This document shows positions 56,503 to 64,000 of a DNA stretch of 64,000 bases, one piece after another. Position numbers and translations under genes: made by a program. Position 1 is the first letter of the stretch. The number at the start of each line of letters is the position of its first letter. This DNA comes from Aphidius gifuensis (Eukaryota; Arthropoda; Insecta; Hymenoptera; Braconidae). Below the pieces are notes generated by a model. The model was given only the letters and a program-made list of their open reading frames with translations, had not been told where the DNA came from and searched no databases. The stretch is from the NCBI RefSeq assembly GCF_014905175.1, contig NC_057789.1:8122001-8186000 (forward strand), given 5' to 3'.

Positions 56503-58116
56503 CCCTGGTAGAAATATTTTTTAGCGTTCAACATAGTTAAGTCGAATTTAAAGTTGACCCAATGTCGGCACAAGGTCGAACTTGCCTCTTTGCCTGTTCT
56601 ATAATCCTGTGAAAAAATTATTCTGCCCCTTATTATGGCGCTGAAATTGGCGTCTAAGCTAGCGTCTCGAATCTCCTGATCCAGGGATGATTCGGGTTCC
56701 AAGGCCTCAACTTAAATAAATAATTAAAAATGATATAAAATTTAATAAAATTAATTAGAAATTATTAATTAAGTATTAAAATACCCCAAAGAAGTCACAA
56801 ATATAAAAAAACAACTCTCTGGAATAAGTTACATCGTATTTAAAGAGAACAAATTCAGGGGTTTTTAGCTGAATAATTTTTTTAACTATGATAGAGTTGA
56901 GGTTGAGTCGTTATTTTTCTTTTATTAAATTGTCTAGGATCTAAGCTAGTCTAGGAATAAAAATGGGAATTTTTGAAATGGTCAAAAAGGGGTAGGGGGT
57001 GAATTTTAATTGTTTTAATTTTAACTATAATGAGCTTGGGTCGTAATTTTTTTTTTATTAAATTGTCTAGGATCTAAGCTAGTTTAGGAAAAAAAATGGG
57101 AATTTTTGAAATGGTCAAAAGGGGGTAGGGGGTGGATTTTAATTGTTTTTAATTTTTTTAACTATGATAGAGTTGAGGTTGGGGCGTTTTTTTTTTTTTA
57201 TTAAATTTTATAGAATCTAAGCTAGTTTAGGAAAAAAAATGGGAATTTTTGAAATGGTCAAAAGGGGTTAGGGAGTGGATTTTAATTGTTTTTTGATTGC
57301 GATAATTACGAATTTGAATTTCTTTTGTCTCTGTCTTTTGCCGCAGAGGGCGTCAGTTTCTGATATTAAAAAAAATAGAAACAATTAAAATCCACCCCCT
57401 ACCCCCCTTCAACCATTTCAAAAATTCCCATTTTTTTTCCTAAACTAGCTTAGATCCTAGACAATTTAATAAAAAAAAAATTACGACCCAAGCTCAACTC
57501 TATCATAGTTAAAAAAATTAAAAACAATTAAAATCCACCCCCTACCCCCTTTTGACCATTTCAAAAATTCCCATTTTTTTTCCTGAACTAGCTTAGATCC
57601 TAGATAATTTAATAAAAAAAAAATAATGACCCAACCTCAACTCTATCATAGTTAAAAAAATTAAAAATAGTTAAAATCCACCCCCTACCCCCTTTTGACC
57701 ATTTCAAAAATTCCCATTTTTTTTCCTAAACTACCTTAGATCCTAGAAAAATGATTTAAAAAAAAATTACGAGGATAGCTCTATTTTTATTAATAATTTA
57801 TTATAAAAGTTAAGGGCTGGGCCCAAGAAAACCCCTATGTTCCCTGTACTTTAAATTTCTGGACGCTAGCTTAGACGCCAATTTCAGCGCCATCCCCTTA
57901 TTTTTTTTCTAATTGATTTGACGAAAATAAAATTTATTTTTAAAATATCAGAAGAACAGGTAAGAGAAGAGGTGAACTAAAAATTAAATGAAATACCTCT
58001 TCGCCTGTTCCCTCGACTTTACATAGTTCTTACATCGGCAAAATGTTAAAATCGACTTTACTGCCGACTTAATAAGTCGAACCTTATGTCGACCCGACGG
58101 AGTATTACTACCAGGA
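56503..58116. repeat. 1.6-kb fold-back element with 3 + 3 inverted tandem units
   Basis: The left end is CCCTGGTAGAAATATTTTTT (56503) and the right end is the inverse type (TATTACTACCAGGA at about 58103-58116). Inner arms GCGCTGAAATTGGCGTCTAA (56639) and its inverse (about 57862-57892) are exact over ~28 bp. Between them three ~140-bp tandem units (about 56865-57293) carry AAATGGGAATTTTTGAAATG and GTAGGGGGTGGATTTTAATT. A spacer follows, then three inverted units (about 57373-57755). No transposase ORF. The terminus resembles that of the CTCCGAATTTCTC family. Confidence 0.8.
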
Positions 58117-58521
58117 TTATTTACAACTACTATCTATTTCAATTATTTCAATTGTCTCATTATACATTATTTTTTTTTTATTATAAATAAATAAATCATC
58201 CTGAATTGTGACTTTTTTCAATAAACAAATTTTTAAAAACTAATGTAAATATTGTAAAAATTCAATCAGATGTAATTTATTTAAATTTGTTCCGAAAAAT
58301 TTTTATAGTTTATTTATTAATTATGTTATTTATTTCTGTTTTTTTTTTTTTTTTTTATTTCTCCTTGTAAGAATATACTTAAAAATGTATTTTCAATTTT
58401 ATTTTATTTATGTCACGTTGGCTCATTAAGAATACTGTTATCAGTAAAGAAAAAAAAAATATATAAAAATATATATATTTATCATGAACTAGCGATGAAT
58501 CATATTTTGTTTTTTTTGAAA

Positions 58522-58746
58522 AGTTCTTTGTGACACACTGGGCTCTTATCAAACTATTAAAAAATATCGAAAACGAAAAATATAATTTGTCCAACAAGCC
58601 AGTCACATCTTGTCCAACTTGGAAGCTACTTTACATTAAATAATAATTTATCAAATTGACACGTTGCAAAAGCGACTTTTATTCGTTTTACACAAACAAT
58701 TTCCCATTTAAAAAATATATTTTTCAATAAATTCAACAAACTCAAA
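58522..58746 (+). promoter_or_regulatory. tetraspanin array upstream module, copy G
   Basis: Contains TTTGTGACACACTGGGCTCT, CACATCTTGTCCAACTTGGA, GACACGTTGCAAAAGCGACT and TTCGTTTTACACAAACAATT, ending CAACAAACTCAAAATG. Confidence 0.6.
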
Positions 58747-59844
58747 ATGAGTTATCCAAGTTGTTTGACAATTTTATTATTTATTTTCAATTTAATTTCG
58801 TTGGTAAGTATTAATTTGTTTATAAATAAAATAATTTTTATTTTCATGAATTTTTCATATATCTATAAACAAAAAATAATTATTTATTTATTATTCTTTG
58901 ATGTATACTACTCTCTATTAAATTAAAAAAAAAAAAAATTATTATTCATTTTTTAGGTGTTTGGAATTTTTGTAATTAGAATCGGAGTATATGAATATTC
59001 GTTTGAATCATATCTAACTATTAACACGATTAAATTTGAGATGATGAATTCAGACAAAGATGATTTATTTATATTTCGTACTGAGACCATAGTTATTGGT
59101 ACAATTATATGCCTAGTCTCAATTTTCGGTTTGATAAGTGCTGCAACAAAAAACACTTTTTGTCTCAAACTTGTAAGTATTTATTAAAAATATTTATATA
59201 CATATATTTTAATTAAATATTGTTATATATTCTTTTCAGTATGCTGCAATAAATGTGATGATACTTTGTGGCTTGATCATCACAAGTTTCATTGGTTTTT
59301 CCGGATTTGAAGGTGCTGCTGAAAAATTGATGGAAAAATTTATCGCAATTAATTTTAATGGTGATAAATACAAAGAAAGAAAAATACTTATCAATGATAT
59401 TCAGAGTCGGGTAAGTATTTTTTATATTCGATTGTAGTTTATACATTATAATTATATGGTATCAATAAACATTGTTTTTTTTTCGATAGTTCAACTGCTG
59501 TGGTAACACAGGCATAGAAAATTATGCTCAAGCTAAAATTCTTCCATCAACTTGTTGTTTAGATGGCCACTGTAGTCCGAAAAATATTTACGACGGATGC
59601 AATACTAAAATTCCTGAATTAGTGAATATGTACAGAATGAAGATTTTTGATGTTGAAAAAAAATTGTTCATTGTTATTGCTGTTATTGCTGGAGTTATCG
59701 AGGTAAAAATTATTTTTATATATATATCTATTCATTAGAAAAAAATTATTTTTAGTTTTAAAAGCTTTATAATAATATATTTTATTTATGTTTTAGTTAC
59801 TTGGTGGCATGCTTGCACTAAGCATCGTATATCTTACCAAATGA
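58747..59844 (+). CDS. tetraspanin G
   Basis: Five phase-0 exons: 58747-58803, 58957-59172, 59240-59410, 59490-59702 and 59797-59844, giving 234 aa. TM1 is LTILLFIFNLISLVFGIFVI. The large loop has NCCGNTGIENYAQAKILPST, CC, HC and YDGCNTKIPELVNMYRMKIF. TM4 is KLFIVIAVIAGVIELLGGML. It is closest to C, with which it shares even most of the 5' UTR and the loop, but it ends at an earlier stop (...SIVYLTK). The last four codons before the stop vary among C, E, G and H. Confidence 0.93.
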
Positions 59845-61315
59845 AAAATATTATATACATGAAAAAATAGAGAGTAAAGCCTGGAAAAATCTGTAGAAAA
59901 ATTATCACCATCACCAGGAATAATTTGTTTTCTAAATGCATTTACATTTTTTAAATTTATAAATTAAAAATTACCATTATAATTAAAGTCAAAATAATTG
60001 TTTTTTTAATTTTTTTAGTTAAATTAAAATATAAAAGAGTAATTTAATATATGATTCACATGGAAATTAAGAATAATTAGATTTATTTACAGCTCGTATA
60101 ATTCAACTATGTCAATTGTCTTATTATGTTTATTATTTTTTTTTCATTAAAATTATAAAAAACGAATCAGCCTAATTTTGGCTTTTTTTAATAAACAAAT
60201 TTTTTAAAAACTAATGTGAATATGTTGAAAATTCAATCAGATGTAATTTATTTAAATTTATTCCAATTTTTAATTTGTTTAGTAATAAATATTATTTTTT
60301 TGTTTGTTATTATTGAAGCAGTTTGTACGGTACAAGTAAGAAAAATGATAGAAATTGTTGTTCAAAGGATGACTCTGATGAAAATAATATTACAAAATGG
60401 GTTGTATTACTAAAATCCTTGAAATGATGCAAGAATTGAATATAATTATTTACAATAAATACAGTGATCATTTGTATTATTTTTTTATTTTTTTATTTAT
60501 CTATTTTATTTATGTCACGTTGGGACCTTCAAAATATTTTTATTAATAAATATGTATATCTGTTATTTAAAAAAAAATTATTTTTAATTTTATAATTTTT
60601 ATTATATTATATTTTTAATATTTTTTAGCTATTTGGGGGTTTGCTTGCATATTTTAACAAATCAAAAATCGAGAGTAGTTACGCTGGAAAATCTGGAAGA
60701 TTCTGGTGAAATGTTATCACCATTGATCATCAAGAATAATTTGTTAATGTATTTACATTTTTCAAATTTATAAAATAAAAATTAACATTATAGTTAAAAT
60801 CACAATTGAAATAATTGCTTTTTCAATTTTTTTAAAATTAAATTAAAAAAATAAAACATCAATTTAATACATATTACATGGAAATTAATAAACAATAAAT
60901 AATAATTCCATTTATTTACATCTACTATCTATTTCAATTATTTCAATTGTCTCATTATACATTATTTATTTTTTATTATAAATAAATAATCAACCTGAAT
61001 TGTGACTTTTTTCAATAAACAAATTTTTAAAAACTAATGTAAATATTGTAAAAATTCAATCAGATGTAATTTATTTAAATTTTTTTCGAAAGATTTTATA
61101 GTTTATTTATTAATTATTTTATTTATTTCTGTTGTTTTTTTTTTTTTATTTCTCCTTGTAAGAATATAATTAAAAATGTATTTTCGATTTTATTTTATTT
61201 ATGTCACGTTGGCTCATTAAGAATACTGTTATCAGTAAAGAAAAAAAAATATATATAAAAATATATATATTTATCATGAACTAGCGATGAATCGTATTTT
61301 ATTTTTTTGAAAAGT
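59845..61315. other. intergenic region between tetraspanins G and H
   Basis: Closely similar to 50480-51550 for its first part, including the relic block, and then to 58140-58520. This shows that spacer plus upstream module were copied together. Confidence 0.6.
60318..60710 (+). pseudogene. tetraspanin relic, second copy of the A-like exon 4 / B-like exon 5 block
   Basis: Same content and order as 50955-51405: GCAGTTTGTACGGTACAAGT, the loop fragment with ATGATGCAAGAATTGAATAT, then an exon-5-like segment near 60630 (CTATTTGGGGGTTTGCTTGC) with GAGAGTAGTTACGCTGGAAA. It has a further deletion in exon 5. Its presence downstream of G as well as downstream of F dates the relic before duplication of the G-type unit. 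Confidence 0.7.
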
Positions 61316-61538
61316 TCTTTGTGACGCACTGGGCTCTTATCAAACTATTAAAAAATATCGAAAACGAAAAATAAAATTTGTCCAACAAGCCAGTCACACC
61401 TTGTCCAACTTGGAAGCTACTTTACATTAAATAATAATTTATCAAATTGACACGTTGCACAAGCGACTTTTACTCGTTTTACACAAACAATTTTCTATTT
61501 AAAAAAATTTATTTTTTAATAAATTCAACAAACTCAAA
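61316..61538 (+). promoter_or_regulatory. tetraspanin array upstream module, copy H
   Basis: Contains TTTGTGACGCACTGGGCTCT, CACACCTTGTCCAACTTGGA, GACACGTTGCACAAGCGACT and CTCGTTTTACACAAACAATT, ending CAACAAACTCAAAATG. Confidence 0.6.
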
Positions 61539-62662
61539 ATGACCACCCAGATTTGTTTGACGCGTTCATTATTCGTAATCAATATGATTTCCTTTGTAAG
61601 TATTTATTTTTTTTATATATAAAATAATTTTTAATTTCATGTATTTTTCATATTTATATAAACAAAAAATTATCATTTATTTATTACTCATTCGTATAAG
61701 TACTACTATTAAATTAAAAGAAAAATATTCATTAATTTTTTAGTCCCTTAGAGCTCGTGCATTTTTCAAAGAAGTATTTTGGGAACAATTATTTGGTGAC
61801 ACGTGTCACTAGTACTAAAGTAAATGAGCTAGACATTAATTCACTCAGAGCTGATCGTTTATCTATATTTTTTACTCCGTACGTAATTATTGGTACATTT
61901 ATATTAATTGTGACAATTTTTTATGTGTTTATTGATGCATCAAAAAGCACTTACTGTCTTAAACTTGTAAGTATATTAAACTTGTTCAGTATATTAAAAA
62001 TATTTTTAAAAATTAAATATTGTAATATTTTCTTTTCAGTATGCTGCAATGAATGTGATGATAATTGTTAGCTTGATCATCACATGTTTAATTTTTTTTT
62101 CAAGATTTGAAAGTGTTCCTACTAAATTTATGGAAAAATTTGTTGCAGTTAATTTTAATCATGATAAATATAATGAACAGAAAGAATCGATTGATTCGAT
62201 TCAACAGTTTGTGAGTATTTTTATATTCAATTGTAATTTACCTATTATAAGTGTATATGCTATTATTATATTAAAAAAAATTTTCTTTTTTTTTCAATAG
62301 ATAAGGTGTTGCGGTAACACTGGCCCAGAAAATTATGCCCAAGCTGAGTTTCTTCCATCATCTTGTTGTTGGAATAAAAATTGTACTTTGGGAATTGTTT
62401 ACGGTGGATGTAACACTAAAATTTCTGAAATAGTGAATATGCACGGGTGGCTGTTTGATACACAAAAATCAAATTTTATTACATTTGTTGTTATGGCTGG
62501 AATACTTGAGGTAAAAATTATTTTCATCAATAAATATATAGATCTATTATTTAAAAATAAATTATTTTTTAGTTTTAAAATTTTTATAATAAAATATTTT
62601 AATTTTTTTTTAAGTTGATTGAGGTCATGCTCGCATTGAGCATCATATATTTCAGCAAATAA
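61539..62662 (+). CDS. tetraspanin H, with a shifted exon 2 acceptor
   Basis: Exons: 61539-61595, 61754-61966, 62040-62210, 62301-62510 and 62615-62662, giving 232 aa in this model. The acceptor used by paralogues (AG at 61742-61743) puts exon 2 out of frame, with a stop about 22 codons in. The next usable acceptor, AG at 61752-61753, restores the frame and drops ten bases. The loop is CCGNTGPENYAQAEFLPSSC, CW, NKNC and YGGCNTK, nearest to B, while exon 1 (MTTQICLTRSLFVINMISF) is nearest to D, so the gene is a mosaic. Either splicing has moved to the second AG or the gene is a recent frameshift pseudogene. Confidence 0.68.
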
Positions 62663-63436
62663 AAAATATTACAAGAAAAAACAGAGAGTAGTTACATAAG
62701 ATAAACTCTGGAGGAATATTATCACCATCACCAAGGATAATTTGTTTTCTATTCTATTACCCCATTATATTATTAATATTATTATAAATAAATAATCAAC
62801 TTATATTGTGACTTTTTTCAATAAAAAAATTTTTTAGAATTAATGTTGATACTGTAAAAAATTCTATGAGTTTCAATTATTTAAATTTATTCCGAAAGAT
62901 TCCTTGTAAAAATACAATATTAAAAATGTATTTTCGATTTTATTTTATTTGTGTCACGTTAGCTCATTAAGAATATTTTTATCTTAATCAAAAAATAATA
63001 ATAATAAGAAAATAAAAAAAATAATATACCTATATACTTTTATTTTAATTGTCTCATTACATTATAATTTTTTTAATCATAAATAAAAAATTAGCTTATA
63101 CTGTGACTTTTTTTAATAAACAAATTTTTTTAAATCAACGTGTTGATATTGTAAAAAATTCCATCAGATATAATTTATTTAAATTAATTCCAACAGTTAT
63201 TATAATTTTTTCATTGATTTATATTATTTTTTTATTTTTTCTTCGATAAGAATACAATATTTAAAATCTATTTTCGATTTTATTTTAATTATTTCACGTT
63301 GGCACATTAGGAATACTGTTATCTAAAATAACGAATAATAATGACAACAAAATAAAAAAAATAATATATAATTATCTTAGACTAGCGATGATGACTAGCA
63401 TGGTTTTTTTTTTTTTTTTGTTTTTTTTTTCAAAGT
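62663..63436. other. intergenic region between tetraspanins H and I
   Basis: Spacer repeats of the array. The 63240-63420 part matches 44490-44680 upstream of D. No gene is seen. Confidence 0.55.
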
Positions 63437-63662
63437 TCTTTGTAACGCACTGAGCTCTTATCAAACAACTAAAAAATATCAAAAGCCAAAAATAAAATTT
63501 GTCCAACAAGACAGTCACACCTTGTCCAACTTGGAAGCTTGTTCACATAAAAAATAATTTATCAAACTTGACACGTTGCAAAAGCGACTTTTACTCATTT
63601 TACACAAACAGTTTTCCATTTGAAAAATTTTATTTTTTAGCAAATAATTTAACAAACTCAAA
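63437..63662 (+). promoter_or_regulatory. tetraspanin array upstream module, copy I
   Basis: Contains TTTGTAACGCACTGAGCTCT, CACACCTTGTCCAACTTGGA, GACACGTTGCAAAAGCGACT and CTCATTTTACACAAACAG. It is nearly identical to copy D, which suggests a D-I duplication of flanking DNA. Confidence 0.6.
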
Positions 63663-64000
63663 ATGAGTACTTTAAAAGTTTTATTCAATATTTTCAATGT
63701 AATTTCCTTGGTAAGTATTTGTTTTTTTATCAATAAAATAATTTTTATTTTCCTGATCATTTCATATATAAACAAAAAATTATAATCCATTTATAATTTA
63801 TTCATATATTATTATTGAATTAGAAAAAAAAATATTTAACTATTTTTTAGATAATTGGAGTTTGTGTTATTTTGGTTGGAGTATATCAAAATTCGATTGA
63901 ACTATTTGATGACACTAAAGCAGATCAATCAAAGATTGATTTAGCCAAAGATCATATAGGTGTATTCTGTACTGAGTACTTGACTCTCGGTACAATCATG
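63663..64000 (+). CDS. tetraspanin I, 3' part beyond the window
   Basis: Exon 1 is 63663-63710 (MSTLKVLFNIFNVISL) and exon 2 opens at 63851 (IIGVCVILVGVYQNSIELFD), reading in frame to the right edge through DHIGVFCTEYLTLGTIM. This is the TM1 end, the small extracellular loop and the start of TM2. Loop CCG and tail are outside the window. It shows the array continues to the right. Confidence 0.85.

Noticed and set aside
56478..56702. 74-codon minus-strand frame (MEPESSLDQEIRDASLDANF)
   Set aside because: It lies in the outer arm of the 56.5-kb fold-back element and its inverse copy is not open; no neighbours or splice sites support a gene.
1..64000. CRISPR arrays, rRNA operons, prophage or integrated virus
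   Set aside because: No regular short repeats with spacers, no rRNA-like conserved blocks and no viral-type gene set were seen on either strand.

Overview
This is eukaryotic, insect nuclear DNA. The window is strongly AT-rich, genes have short GT-AG introns, there are no operons, and several proteins (AP-1 gamma, ARFRP1, CSN5, TMEM65, CNPPD1, PARP1) read as insect orthologues. The compact, AT-rich style with many small inverted-repeat elements would fit a hymenopteran such as a braconid-type parasitoid wasp; that placement is inference. Exon models were built by hand from splice sites and reading-frame continuity.

Layout. 1-30 kb is a gene-dense housekeeping block: a long secreted leucine-rich-repeat (LRR) protein on the minus strand running off the left edge (1-2928), about 4 kb of AT-rich repeats, then PARP1 (-), CNPPD1 (+), TMEM65 (-), ARFRP1 (+), a possible 47-residue protein (+), AP1G1 (+), COPS5/CSN5 (-), a calcyphosin-like EF-hand protein (-), and a winged-helix/PHD/SAM chromatin-type protein (-) carrying an apparent one-base insertion in a PHD exon. 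PARP1/CNPPD1 and TMEM65/ARFRP1 are head-to-head pairs with about 530-590 bp shared promoters.

31.7-64 kb is different: a tandem tetraspanin array broken by an F-box/LRR gene (34.4-36.4 kb), transposable-element debris (36.5-39.5 and 49-58 kb) and a small acidic secreted-protein gene (54.5-55.7 kb). I resolve nine tetraspanin loci (A-I): six with a full five-exon reading frame (A, B, C, E, G, H), one with an intact ORF that has lost the large extracellular loop (D), one broken (F), and one cut by the right edge (I). Orphan exon fragments lie between them. All introns are phase 0. Loci B-I share a recognisable roughly 200-bp upstream module. C, E and G are near-identical in exons 2-4, while B, D and H form a second group and look mosaic, so duplication with conversion or exon loss is recent and continuing.

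The most unusual items are the tetraspanin array with its repeated promoter, the loop-less mini-tetraspanin D, the secreted acidic protein with an internally duplicated exon, and a family of fold-back elements sharing CCCTGGT termini. No rRNA gene, intact tRNA gene, CRISPR array or prokaryotic-type feature was seen.
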